Below, piece after piece: positions 38,221 through 50,106 of a DNA stretch of 59,582 nucleotides (positions are counted from its first letter, which is position 1; each line of letters starts with the position of its first letter). The DNA lies in assembly GCA_016800925.1 (NCBI GenBank), contig JABCPU010000403.1, positions 1-59,582 on the forward strand, in the 5' to 3' direction. The notes under the pieces are model-generated. The model was not told where the DNA came from. It worked only from the letters and a program-made list of their open reading frames with translations, and did not search any database. A program made the position numbers and the translations under genes. The stretch comes from Suillus spraguei. Lineage: Eukaryota > Basidiomycota > Agaricomycetes > Boletales > Suillaceae.

Positions 38221-38374
38221 TACACGCTCTGTTAAAACCAGAATGGGGTCCATGAAAGATAGAAAATAGCCAAGTCAAGGTCGGTCTCTTGATTAGGTAC
38301 CAGGCCTGATTACAATAACATGGAGGTAAAGGCTTAAGATAAAAGAACAAAGATTGTACTAGAAAGAGCCTAAA

Positions 38375-41300
38375 CTAGGCAGCGCCATTTTTCTGGAATG
38401 CCTGAAGTATTCGTACTCTCTGCAATGCCAGCGCTCCAGCTGCAGACCAATCGGCCTCGCTAAGACAATTTAGATTGTCTCCGACCACAAACCCAAGCTT
38501 GATCAGCACAGCTTCGTCCGCCTCCTGGAGTCCTCGTTGGCCACACCATTGACGAATTGTGAGACTGCGATCTGAAGGCCTGGGTGGCTGAAGGGGTTCT
38601 TTAGTTTGGGCCTTTCTTTCCATGTGTGTGTCCCACGCCCATATAAGAAGATGGACCAGAACGATCCAGCCACGTTCGGGTTTCATTAGCCACTCACTAT
38701 AGTCACGTATGTCGGAGAATTCGGACTCGTTCATGTGTTGAAGAAATTCACCCAGGTAGGAGCTATGCCATACAGTCATAGCAAGAGCCCGCATGAAGTC
38801 GCTATTGGAGCAGGGATTGGATTTGGTGATGTTGTGATGAACTCCGTGTTTCTGTGGTAGACAGCAGAGGAAGCAATGGAATATGGGAACGTTGAATTGT
38901 TTGAGTAACCGGCGGGAGCTGATGACATCGTCAGGGCAAGTTTCAAGTTCATGATTGTATTCGCGGCCCTTGAACCAGCAGGAGCTGCACGTGTCATACC
39001 TCCCAATGGTTGTTCTGATCAGGATGAGCAAGGTTTTGGTCTGTACTTCATTACGAGCTGCCACAGCTCGCGTGATAGCAGTCTGGTTGCTCTGGCGAAC
39101 TGCGCGGCTTGCAGATATTTCCATTGCAGTGCTGGGACCTGTTACTGGGGATGGCGCCCGCTTCCGCTTCAAGTTGAGGGTGTCTGGCACCGCTGGGGTC
39201 TCGGGCTGCACCTCAGTCAAGGCCATTTGAATGTCCTTCATTCTCTGGCTGCAATTGGTTGTTGTAATTCTCTGACTGTGATCTGCCGCCATGGCCTGAT
39301 AGGAGACTAAATTAATTGTGATGATAAAATGTTCTGAGCGGCTGACCTGCTTGGGTATGGTGGCTCGACACCAATCGCATAGCTTGACCGTTCCAAGTTG
39401 GAAGCAGGTATCGCCATGGCCATCCATAAAGGTACCTGGTATGATCCGAAGACACTGGTTGGTACGCGCCCATTGCCGTTGCTCTTCCACACCAAGAACG
39501 CTTTGGCCCGCCGCCGACGCCCAACCCTTATCACTTGGATCCCAAAACACAACTGAGCACGCTTCCCCCCCATCTCGTCCCGCTCTCCCGGACTCTTGTT
39601 CTTTGTCCAGCAGGTTGCGAGGCAGCTTCCAATGCACTACCATACGCACTGCCGGGTAGTCCATGCCGGCACCAAGACAGCTGGTGGTGGTCAGGATGCG
39701 GGAACCTTGCGAGCTCGTCCATTGTTTGTAGATGCGATCTTGACATGCCTCATCAAGTTTGGCATGATAGAAATCGCAATCTAATTTCCCTGCAAGTGAT
39801 TGGGCATCGTTCCTGGTCAGGCAGTAGACGAGTATACGATCCCCTGCCTGAAGATTGTGTGAATAATTCACAATAAATGTCACAATACTTTGACGCCCAC
39901 CGCCCACATCTGTGAACGTGAGCCTACTCGGATCTCGTGAATCAATCTTAAAGCGAGAATAGATGATGTTGGGCCGTGCGGTAGATGCGCGAATCAACTT
40001 AGTGGTAGCTGGCAGGATCTGTAGTTTCTGAAGCAGCTGGGCCGTCCCTGCGACAGGCATCGTAGCTGTCAACAAGAGAAGCTGCACCGCAAGCTCCCGA
40101 AGGTGGCCCAGACAACCCAGAAGGGGGCGGTAGTGTTCTGAGGTCAGGATGGTGTGCACCTCATCCAGGACAACGCGCGCCAGCCTCTTGGCGTGGAATA
40201 TTTTGTGCAGGAAAGTTAAGAAAGGTGGGCTGGCTGCAGCATCTGCGGTGACCAAGATGCAGCGGGTGTTAGGTCTAACGTCTGACGTTCCTGTAGCCCA
40301 TTCACAATATTTGATGTCCTTCTCATCCAATCGACGGCACATGTCTCGTAAAAGTGCTCGAAGGGGAACAATTACCACCGTCATTAGTCCCTGCTTGATT
40401 TCCTCCGCATTAGCTGCAGCAGCCATGAATACTAGCGATTTCCCTCCTCCTGTCCCTAAGATGAGAAAAAGATTGTGTTTTCGCTGGGCTGTAAGCTCTA
40501 CCGCAGCTGCTTGCTCTTTGGATCGGAATGAGGCCTGGGAGCCTATGATTGCGTGGAGTTCAGCATATCTAGCAGGGCCTACAGAGACAGCGCCTGCATC
40601 TACAACTTCCATACCAGCTTCCACGGAGATGGATGACCCGCGGGGGACCGAATTTGCAGTTGAATTTATAGGGACAATGGCGGCAAAACCTTCAGCAATA
40701 TTGGTCTGAATGCGAGGAGCGAGCGCTACAGCTAAGGCAGGGACCGTAAAGGCAGCAATTTCCCTAGCAACATTGCTAATATCTTCAGGCGTCAGGCAAG
40801 GAGTGACGGAGTGAGTGGGCTTGGTTGAAGGGATAGGGTGGGAAGAGATTCCTTGGGATTCCGACGAATCCAGAGCTGAGCGTCCAGTGATCAGCTTATG
40901 AGTAACTTGGCTGAGGTTAAGAAAGATTCGAAGACGTTCCTCCGGAAAGTTCTGAATACTAGCAAAATCAAGGCCATAGCGCTTGGCTACCTCTTCCCCA
41001 TGCCCGCTTTGCTCATTGAAGAGCTCATCCGTTAGCTTGTATTTGTCTACTAATTGATGGAGGTGCCTCTTCATCATGCCTATTAAGAAATGGCGTGTAG
41101 CAGCCAATCCCAGTGAATTCCCTAAGCCGCCGTCTGCCACCGGTTCTCCAGAAATTGATGATAGGATGCTGCTTAGATCGTCAGAGTCCCACTCCCGATC
41201 CAAGCTGGTGAAAACGAGAGTGTGAAACCGGATGGCTTCCTCTTCAGATGGAGCTCGGATGGATGTAGCAAGGCAGACAAGAGCGGGTATGACCAGCGAC

Positions 41301-44152
41301 CCCCAAAGTATGAAGAGCTCACCGACACGGGGCTCCAGACTACGAGATATCAGTCTTTGGCTCCCAGTGTTGGTTTGAGTCTTGTTATAGAGAGTGACGA
41401 CGTTGAGATGTCCACCGAACCAATACACATTTCTGGGGTGTAGGACCGTGTTGATCCAACACGAGATACTTAATTCGGTTCCCCTGCCAGGTTGCCCAGA
41501 GCCGTAGTGCATAAGGGCAAAGAGATTGCCTAGGCAAGTCTCGACCACCTTGAGCCACTCCTGCACCCCTGACATATTCCAAACTACGCCGCTGGCGTTG
41601 GAGTGATTCTGGTACGAAAATCGGGTTCCAGTCTTGGATGCGTCCAGCATTGCGCTGATCAGGAAGCGCTTATGAAGGTGGAACGTATTGCGTTGGTCGG
41701 TCAAAAAAGAGTATCCAGGGGCCGTCTCACTTAAAACGTCGTGAATGACATGGTGTTTGAGGTCGGGTAGCTGAAGTCCGAGAAGGACAACTTGACGAAG
41801 AAGGGTTGTAGTGTTTTCCAAAAGTCGCTCAAACATGTTGCGAAAGGCGGCCATAGATATTGGTCGGCCGTCTAGCGTAAGCTCCTCGCCCACTTGATCC
41901 GTCCACATCAGTCGAGGCATTAGGACACAGTTGGCAGCCAAATGATTGACAAAGCGAGAAAGTTCAAGTATATGGCTGAAGAGCGTAAACCCATCCTCTT
42001 TGAGATATTGCTGCACCGATTTCACAACCCTGTATCTTATTGAGCCGATACCCTAGTAAGTGTTAATCAAGAAAGCTCACTCGAGAGTAGAGCTCTCAGC
42101 CAGCTCATTGGATTCTGAGTCGCCCAGCGCCATCAGTCGAATTGAGATCTCCCTGAATGCGGATGCACGAAATGGCCACTTCAACTCCGTCAATGTCCCT
42201 CTAATGTCTTCTGGATTCCTGATCTGCCCTGATTCCGTGACATTTCTGAATATGATAAAGAGCGCGCAGAGCGACATTGAATTATTAAAGGAGACTTTTC
42301 GAGGCTCTTGCAGGAGTGACATTAACAAGTCATGTATTGCGTCCTGCAATGCTGTGGCAGTAGTGCCAGGGATGCGTAGGCAGTCCAAAAGACGCTGAGA
42401 TGCTTCGGATACAGGAGCGGATATCCCGACGTTTTGAACGTGACCTGTCAGTTTAACCTTGCCAAGTTGTACCCGCAGAACAAAAGTAAGCAAGCATGAC
42501 ACGGCTGAGATATATCGCATGGTGGTCTTCGGTTTCATGGGTACCTTGAAAGGTTGGGTATTTATTTCCCTTAAGAACATGCTCAGTATTGGTAGAATGA
42601 AATGGTGGGCGTTAACTTACTCTTTGGATGTGGATGTGTTGATATATCGCAGCACCGTGGTCCACGCATCACCAGGATGGGATATGTCAGCTGCAATTGC
42701 AAAGTACTGCTTTTGCACAGCTTTGACTAACCCACTGAATTCGGCCTCCGGAGCGGCCGGTAGAGAAATCCATGCACTGATCTGGCTTGGAAGCAGACCC
42801 TGGATGACGGTATCCCAGTTGTACGTGGCAAGAAATGGAGTGAGATGGGCGCTGTCCCTTGGGACTGGCTGCGCTTCTATTCTAGACGTAAGACGCAAAT
42901 ACTCCGAGAACAAGACTTGGCCCATGTCCGGTGGTTCGACTGATGAAACCGGAACCTCGGGAAGTGTTACTGGATAATTAGTGGTATTGGAATGGAATAT
43001 CACCTGCACCAGACTTTCAACTGGGTTCCATTCCCGGATGCTGGACTGGTGGGACAAGGTGATATGCTCGCCCATTTTTTTTCTCCCCCCCCTGCGACCA
43101 TGGGAACAATTAGGGAAGGTGCAGCGTAGCCCAGTGCTGTAAGGAATGCCAGGGATCGCCAGGAATGGATTCGGTAGATTAACGATGATGTCGCCGGGAA
43201 GGAGGTTATATTCAGAAATGAGGGCCTGTATTTGCATCGGCAGTAAGGACGTTGAATCCGAGTGCGCTGACTTGCGGTGTGGCAGTAGTGATTTGGGCTG
43301 CACAGCAATGTGGCAAATGACGCATATCAAGATGCGCAGGGGTACATAGACAATGCAATTGATCCTATTAAGGTAGGGAGAAGTGATGATGTCCGGGCTA
43401 CCGTAAGGGATGGGGAGAATCGGGGCGTGATCTTCCCTGGTGCTAGCAGGACCGTCATCGTGCATTGTTAGTCTAAGAGGTGGAATATCTCCTGTTGGCT
43501 GAAGTCTACCCTTGCCCTTCTCTTGGGCCGTAAATCGGGGAGGGGTAGCCGGTGAATGGCTGACGGGGTTTACCAACATATCCAGCTCACCCGAGCCACT
43601 GAAAGGGTCTGGGCTCTGTATGGGCGATGGTACATAGGGAGACATAGCATTAAATGCCGCCATGTCCGAATCTGTAACTTGAATGTCCTGTAAATCAGGC
43701 GAGAATGGATGGAATGAGCTCAAGATAAATAGAGAGTAAAATACATAACGTACAGACTGGATTTCACTGGTAGGTCCTGCTGGTGAAGTCTGAGAGTCCG
43801 AGGCCGACGCTGTCATCTCTACATCTGCATCTTGGACGTCTAGGGCTGCTGAGGATGGAGGCACCTCTCCATTATTGACTTCCGGCTCCAAATTACTATG
43901 CGACTTAATATAACTGTCCACCAGAGATAAGTGGGACGGAGTCATCCTGTTCCAGTGATTGTACATTGATTGGTAGTTATCATTCACAAAGGTGCACACG
44001 GGGCACTTGAAACACTGGTCGTCACCTCGCTTCAGGGTTATATAATCATTCCTGGAGGGAGCTTTGAGCGTTATGCTAGGAGTATGGAAATTTCTTTTGT
44101 GCCCAGGAAGCTCTTCCTTCCCGCATATACTGCATATACCGGTATGAGCCAT
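38375..44152 (-). CDS. C2H2/DUF3505-RecQ-type helicase (telomere-linked-helicase-like)
   Basis: Spliced minus-strand gene, about 1,880 residues. Exon 1 (from ATG 44152; an upstream in-frame ATG is at 44191) has two C2H2 fingers (CSICGKEELPGHKRNFH; CPVCTFVNDNY...H...H), and DUF3505-type pairs (ICVICHIAV...H; CTFPNCSHG...H). It includes a short in-frame intron near 43690-43755. Introns at about 42572-42623 (GTAAGT...AAG) and 42032-42078 (GTGAGC...CAG) join it to 42571-42079 and then to the helicase exon, all in frame. Helicase motifs: GTGGGKS (Walker A, 40458), VVLDEVHTIL (40170), LLLTATMP, TTSCLGAGMDYP, QESGRAGRDG (39595). DEVH replaces the usual DEAH/DExH. The C-terminus ends FQKNGAA. No stop or frameshift was found, so it may be active. 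Such fungal genes are often multicopy and subtelomeric. Confidence 0.88.
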
Positions 44153-44199
44153 CTTGACTATCGGAGACAGATCAGAAAAGAATTGGAGCACGGACTGAG

Positions 44200-44780
44200 G
44201 AATGACCAGTCGATTTTACTAGTAGTACGTACGCAGCTATTGCCGATAGAATGAACCACAGCAGCCGAAGAGTGTGCCGAAGCGCCCAGGGGCCTAGTGT
44301 GACCCAACATGGTAGTATGCGGCGGATCTACACAACGCAATCCATTATGTAAGTCATATCGCGTACCCTGATTAGTTAATTTCTCCGACGATCTTTGCGT
44401 TTTCTTCGCCTTACTCATCCTGATGCGGCTTCGTCTTTCCGGTTCAGTCTGCCGTGTGTCACAAGTGGCTCCTGCTATTTCCATTGGTTTTCACCTTTCA
44501 TCCCGGCCACAACGGCCTTTGAAGGCCCTGAGCGGTCGTTTTGCCAGTGACTCTAGCTTAGGGTTGGTGAAGGCGGGTTGTCGCAATCTCAAGTTTTCGG
44601 CGCTGAAGAGTGATTGCATTGACTTAGACGACACATCCTCGTACGTCCCCTTATCGCAAAAGATCTTCAAGATACAAAAAGCTCGCGGCCTGCGAAAGTG
44701 GTCTGGATCATCGTACCATCTAAACCACTGCAGATACTCTGCGCGATGGTCCAAAGACGTTCTCCTGAGATTGCGGACAT
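44200..44780 (-). CDS. Small ORF upstream of the helicase, unknown
   Basis: Minus frame 44754-44491 (87 codons: EYLQWFRWYDDPDHFRRPRA) is followed by a basic frame 44484-44158 (RSRIRMSKAKKTQRSSEKLT) that overlaps the helicase start region. They may be a separate short gene, or 5' exons joined to the helicase. Not recognised. R' begins 20 bp beyond, so the 5' end could be truncated by it. Confidence 0.35.
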
Positions 44781-44799
44781 GTCAACCAACAGCAACTTG

Positions 44800-46366
44800 A
44801 TCAGTGAACTCGTGAGGAAAGTAGATAGCAATAAATAACAATACATAGTACACAATATTCACCAGAACTAGCATAATTCTGCTATCGACAATCACATTGT
44901 TATGTTTGGCCTTATAGAGGAAAGATGCAACACTCATTATCGTATAAAATTTTATGATCGAGAGAAGGGCCTGATTTTATTCAAACTCACTTGAAGTGAA
45001 GGCGTGACAAAAGTTGAACATTGAGCTAGATTAATAAATAATGCCATAACGAAAGGGAGGTTCACGACTCCGAAGCACCAAAAAATTGACCCAATATTAT
45101 ATAGCTTTGCAAAGCTTTATCTAAGCGTGAAATTTTTATGGTATCTGTCAGAATGATACTACCTGGAATAAGTTAAACAGAACACCAGATTGTCACCACT
45201 CATTGTTTCTTAGCACTCATTTTGTGAAAAAAATTCGATAGAAATCAATTTGATTCATATAAAAATACATATGTAATTACATGATATACAAAAAAGACAC
45301 GGAAAGATAGTGGAGAGTGAATGGCCAGAAGGATGGGACCATGAGGAAGAGCCAGCAAGGAACCGCCAGGAAACGCCAAACTAAAGAGGGACCACCACGA
45401 AGGGCCAGGGAGGAACCGCGAGGAAAGGCTAGGGAGGAACCACCACAACGGGCCAGGGAGGAACCACGAGAAAATCCAACCACGAAGAGCCAGGGGGGAA
45501 CCACGAGGAAATCCAAAAGGCCAAGGAGGGACCACCGTGAAGGGAGAAAGGCCTGGGAGGGACCACAAGGAAAGGCCAGGGAGGGACCACCACGAAGGAC
45601 AAGGGAGGAACACAAACCACAAGGAAAGACACTAGTACTGAGTTCGAGAGGGTGGTGGTAGTAGCAGTGGAACGAGGTTCAAAGGAACTTGCGTGAAATT
45701 TTCTGTCCTGCACAAACAATGAACAAATAATGACAAATCAATTAGTAGCAGTGAAATGAAGTTGAAAGGGACTTGCGTGAAATTTTCTGTCCTGCGCAAA
45801 CATGGAACAAATAATGACAAATCAATTTCAACCACTTGCGCTGCTCACATGATTTGGGGTTAGTCACGTGCATGACCTCAGATACCATTGTAATTCACGC
45901 AATATTTGAACCAATGTATATAGCTTTGTAAGTCAAATATAAATGAGGGAATATGATATTGCTCAACAAACGGTACCTAAATACACTATCATACCTTGTC
46001 AATTGTGATGGCGCAAATTCATGACCTTGTCGGACACTCTCATAGGAATCTAAATTAGGTTAAAAATGCTAACGGCGCTTTCCACGATAAAGTCTTATAT
46101 CAGTTGACAGTTCAAAAAATAAATGATGAAATATGGCGTAGGTCAAGAAGTGTGACTTAACGATGCTATTGCACATTGATTGCTGTAACGGCGCACTGTC
46201 GTAATCTTGTCGCGAACTCCTCATGGTAAAATGAATTTTCAGAGATTCATGGCTATGTACCGAAAACTAATATTTATTGGCGTATACATAGTCATATTCA
46301 GCCGTAGCATAATGATATCATCCTATACTTCCCACGACTACAAAATCGAGGACTCATGAATTCACT
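44800..46366 (-). repeat. R' repeat: intact inverted copy of R
   Basis: Uninterrupted 1.57-kb copy of R in opposite orientation, with TIRs AGTGAACTCGTGAG (44801) and AGTGAATTCATGAG (reverse strand, 46366). It contains the 84-bp duplication (45660-45835) and a longer minisatellite (45330-45640). Used here to define the insertion in R. No convincing gene; open frames over the minisatellite are artefacts. Confidence 0.85.
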
Positions 46367-46569
46367 GACGGCGGAGAGGGCCAGCGACCATGGCTGCCAT
46401 CAGGAAATTCTCATTCTCACATTCCTTATTTGGCCCTCACAGATCGATAGACCAGAATTTGGAAAACACATATAGCCTATTGTTGGAGCAAAACCAAACA
46501 GGTGGGCAAAATAATCAAGAATATAATGTACCGGAGTCTCGAAAAATTACCAAACTTCACTGATATGTT

Positions 46570-47500
46570 GAGCCCCTTCAGTTACTTTTTGAACTTTTTG
46601 CTCGTGTTAAATGGCCACCGGACGTTGAGATTCTTCCATGGGAGACGGGCCATGGGAGATGGGCTCAAGTGGACATATGCATATGGGACGACGTAAACGT
46701 GTGGGCTCATGATGTTTCTAATGCCCGGATGTTAATGAGTGGGCCCAAGATGATGGGATTGAATTCTCGGTAGGGCCCAGTGGATAATATATAAATGTAA
46801 CATCTGTGCCCAGGGTCGACAGGCTGAAATTCTCGGTAGGGCCCGGCGGATGCTATATCAATACAACGGCCGGGCCCATAGGTTGAATCCCGGAATACGG
46901 CCCTTTCATTCCTGCCATATCAACCATACTCATCAATACCGGTACTTGAATGGGTTAAATACGAATTGTCCTAGCAAAACTGATGGTCGGGTCTTAATGC
47001 ATCAGACCAGATTCAGTAGTTCGACTCTCGGATACAAGTTACTCGGAGATATCAACAATATCCATATAGCGGTACTTGGTACGAGTGAAATATTCACCGT
47101 CCTAATAAGACTGCGGACCCATACCAAATTTCAACGACGCCTATTAGCCGGTAGTTGGTACGGCTGAAATTCAACTGTCCTTTGAGACCGATGATCGTCA
47201 CCGCAAGTTTCTGGAATAGATCGGCAAGGTATCGATGTTCGGTATATTGACTCCCAGATGATGACAATTTATCGCATAACGTTTGGTAGTTTGAGACCTG
47301 GATGCAAATGAGTCCCACATATCAAAATATCGGGTTGCCGACATTTGGCATGGCCGGAACTATTAATCGCCTGACTGACGCTGATGTAACTAGGACCGGG
47401 AGTGGATGCAATAGATCAGAGGATGGCAATATATCGCATCGTATTCGGTAGATTGATGCCCGGATTCAACTCCATCGGTTTAGTGCCAAATGCGGAGGAT
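46570..47500 (+). repeat. Left terminal and subterminal repeats of element 2
   Basis: 46570-46660 is the terminal block (GAGATTCTTCCATGGGAGAC); 46660-46900 has GGGCCC repeats, with AATTCTCGGTAGGGCCC twice; 46950-47480 has degenerate units (GGTACTTGGTACGAGTGAAA, AATATCGGGTTG...) that are inverted relatives of the 155-bp array in element 1. No gene here. Confidence 0.7.
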
Positions 47501-47632
47501 GCAATAGATAGGAATCACCATAGCAAAAAAATCGCTCTGTTCATTCGATGGTACAGTATTATGAGGTGCACAGTAACGGGTATAATCCAGATGGCGCCCA
47601 AAAAAGTAAAGGACAGTATATTGTACAAAAAT

Positions 47633-49777
47633 TTAATTATTCCGAGAGGAGCTAGCAGAAGGAGCGCTCGACAACTTTGAGCTGTGACTTGACCGAGCTT
47701 TACTCCCGGACGCCGATGCAGAGGTAGCAGCGGTGTTACTTGGGCCCGCCCTAGAACCATCCCATGCGGTAGTGTACCTCTTGCCGATCGCGGAGATAGT
47801 CTGTTCATCCGTCTGGATGGCATCAGGTTTACCGGGCACTGTACCTGTCAGAGGAGAATTGAATGCGGTGGTCTTGGATGTCTTGTTCATGGAGTTGATA
47901 GCGTTGGCCATGTGACCTATAGAAACCGTGTTTTCGGTGTTCTTTATAATAACATCCCGGAATTTTTCCTCCATCGCGGCAAACAGCTTCTCCGAGGTGG
48001 CGACTTGAGTCTGCATCTTTTCCTCCAGTCCAGTGACCCGGGACTCCATAGCCTTATTCAAGGTGTCGGTATAATCGACCGAGTTCTGTAAGAGTCTGTC
48101 GCACTTCTTGTTGATGGCCTCTATGCCCTGTAATATATCCAGAAACGTCGGCTGCGGAAGAGCAACGACGGGGACGCTGTCGGGAGCGGTGGTGGCGGTT
48201 GCAGGAACCTCAGTCATTGCGTTCACGTTCGCGTCTACCGACACTATAATTTTTCTGTTAAAAAAAGATAATGCCAAGTGACTAAAAACAACTTGCCTGT
48301 TCCAGTGCATTCCTTGGGGACAGGCGCGAGTGCCTCCACCCGGTCTTTGGGCGCTGAGACGATTGCTTCAGCGACCGCGCGACTTCTGCCACCTTGTATG
48401 AATGTATCGGTGCCTGTTTCTTCTGCTTCTAAACATCGGTATGGATTTAATACTGGGTATACTATCTCTTACCTATATCAGAATCAGCAACTCGGTCAGC
48501 GTCCTTGTACAATGTTTCGAGAACAGGCGAAGGTCGCCTGCGGGAGGAAGCGCGTGTAGCGGGAGGCCTTGACCGGGCTCTGGATTTTGACATGGGAGCA
48601 GGCGACATCCTCTCGGCAGCTGCAGCTGCCTTCGCCTTCTTCAAAACCACGCCTGCTCTCAGAAATTCGGCCCGGTCAGTCCCCGGTCGCACGCACTTGG
48701 TCTTCTTTTCGTCGCAATTGCGACAGCACTTTCTGACTTCGCCGTTCTTCTTCCCAAGCATGACGATGCAGGGCACATCGTCCTTGATGCACCGTTCGCA
48801 TTGGACTCTGTGGATGCGCTCGGAGGAGCTTTCATTGGGTGTGAATAATGAGGCGCCAGGCTGTGCGGTCGTGTTAGTATGACGTAGGAAAAAAACCGAG
48901 GCACAAACAGTGGGATCGGTCGAGATTGCTGCATTTGTAGCAGCATGTCCGCTCACTTTGGCCCGATCTTTGCGCTGCAAACCGCTATCAGCCTGCGGGC
49001 AGTAGAGAGCAGCAGCACCCAAACTAACCTTTACAACAATCGTCCCCTTTGCTTGCACTTCCTCTGCATCTTCATCGCTGATGTTTTCCTTAGACTTGAC
49101 TTTCTTCGCGGGAGGTCGGCTGTGAGACTTCGGCGGCGCTCTGCCTAACACCAACTCTCGGCGCCTTTCCTCGCTCCATTCACCGGGTTTTGCCTTGTAA
49201 TCCCGTTGGGGAGACGTCGCCTTTCTCTTCTTGTCACTTGGTCGCGTGCTTGACACAAAAAGGTTGTGCTTCTCCGAAGCACCGACCAAGGGTGGGGTTA
49301 GTGCGGGCGCCGCCTCTTGAGCTCCCTCGTGTGGTGCGGGATGGGGTTGGTTAGTCGTAGGGGCCGGCGCTGCTTCTGAATCTCGGTGGCGGTAGTCGAG
49401 AGTCTTTCGGAAAAAGGGGTGGCTTTTGATGCGACTGTCGTTGGCAGATATATTCTCCCAATCGGGAGACCCGGTCAACTTGCCGTTCTTATCGCTACAG
49501 TCCCGAATCTCGGCAGCACAAGACAGCAAGATGGGAGGCATCGAGGTCGCAGCACTGCCGTATTGGGCGAATGCGCTCATCTGAAATGAACATCGATTAT
49601 GTAATAAACGCTAAAAATGACTCGGTCAACACTTACGAGAGCTGAGGCAATATCATGAGCAGCAGCTTTGGCGGCAGAGGTGCCCTCTCCCTGTTTCTCG
49701 GCCTTCAAAATGAGGCGCTGTATTTTCTCGGCGACAAGGTTGAGAGCCTTGTTAGCATCAGCGGTAGAAGTAGACAT
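47633..49777 (-). CDS. Gene A2: Zn2Cys6-like cluster, coiled-coil nuclear-type protein
   Basis: Paralogue of A1, with the start ATG at 49777-49775 (ADANKALNLVAEKIQRLILK). Exon 2 (49580-49030) is basic and proline-rich (KKRKATS, LGRAPPKSHSRPPAKK) and ends TIVVKV at an intron. The next exon holds the cluster CERCIKDDVPC ... CCRNCDEKKTKC (48805-48695), about 80% identical to A1 there, followed by Ala/Lys-rich sequence. Further introns lead to the last exon (48240-47633), with a coiled coil (LQGIEAINKKCDRLLQNSVD; EEKMQTQVATSEKLFAAMEE) and VSIGHMANAINSM. The Ser-rich C-terminus ends at the TAA at 47633. Intact. Conserved Cys pattern and intron positions against a diverged background suggest selection. 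Confidence 0.7.
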
Positions 49778-50106
49778 CGTATAGAATTTTTCTTTCAAGA
49801 AAACACGGTATATACTGGGGTGTGAATATTCTGTGGGAGGAGTCGGAGGTAACCTTGAGCTTGCTTATATATGGGGAGCGACTATTGTGGCCAGACCACG
49901 GCCCTGACAGCTCCCGCGGCCGCGTGCTCATTGTGCCTGGACCTTTACGTAATAAGTTCTTCTCGGCCGTTGCCTTGACCATATCAACCACCATTGTTGA
50001 CACGCGGTCGAGGCATCACCCACATGTCCCACCACTGGACCATTCAGCTGTTCCCCATATAATCACGCCATCCTGCACCTGAACACCCTCCCAAGGACCA
50101 CTCAAA
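49778..50106. promoter_or_regulatory. Divergent promoter of genes A2 and B2
   Basis: TATATAT at 49866-49872 and TATTGTGGCCA at 49883-49893 (for A2) match the A1 upstream region in sequence and order; TGCTCATTGTGCC follows at 49925. ATATAA at 50057-50062 lies 45 bp before the B2 ATG. The CCATTGTTGAC word of the 105-bp unit of element 1 occurs once (49991-50001); the unit is not duplicated here. Confidence 0.6.

Noticed and set aside
19171..46366. R and R' as long terminal repeats of one 27-kb retroelement
   Set aside because: They are inverted, not direct, each has its own short TIRs, and no reverse transcriptase lies between them.
38221..46569. Equal length (~8.34 kb) of element 1 and of the helicase interval
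   Set aside because: The helicase interval contains the independently inserted R' (1.57 kb), so the match in length is most likely chance.
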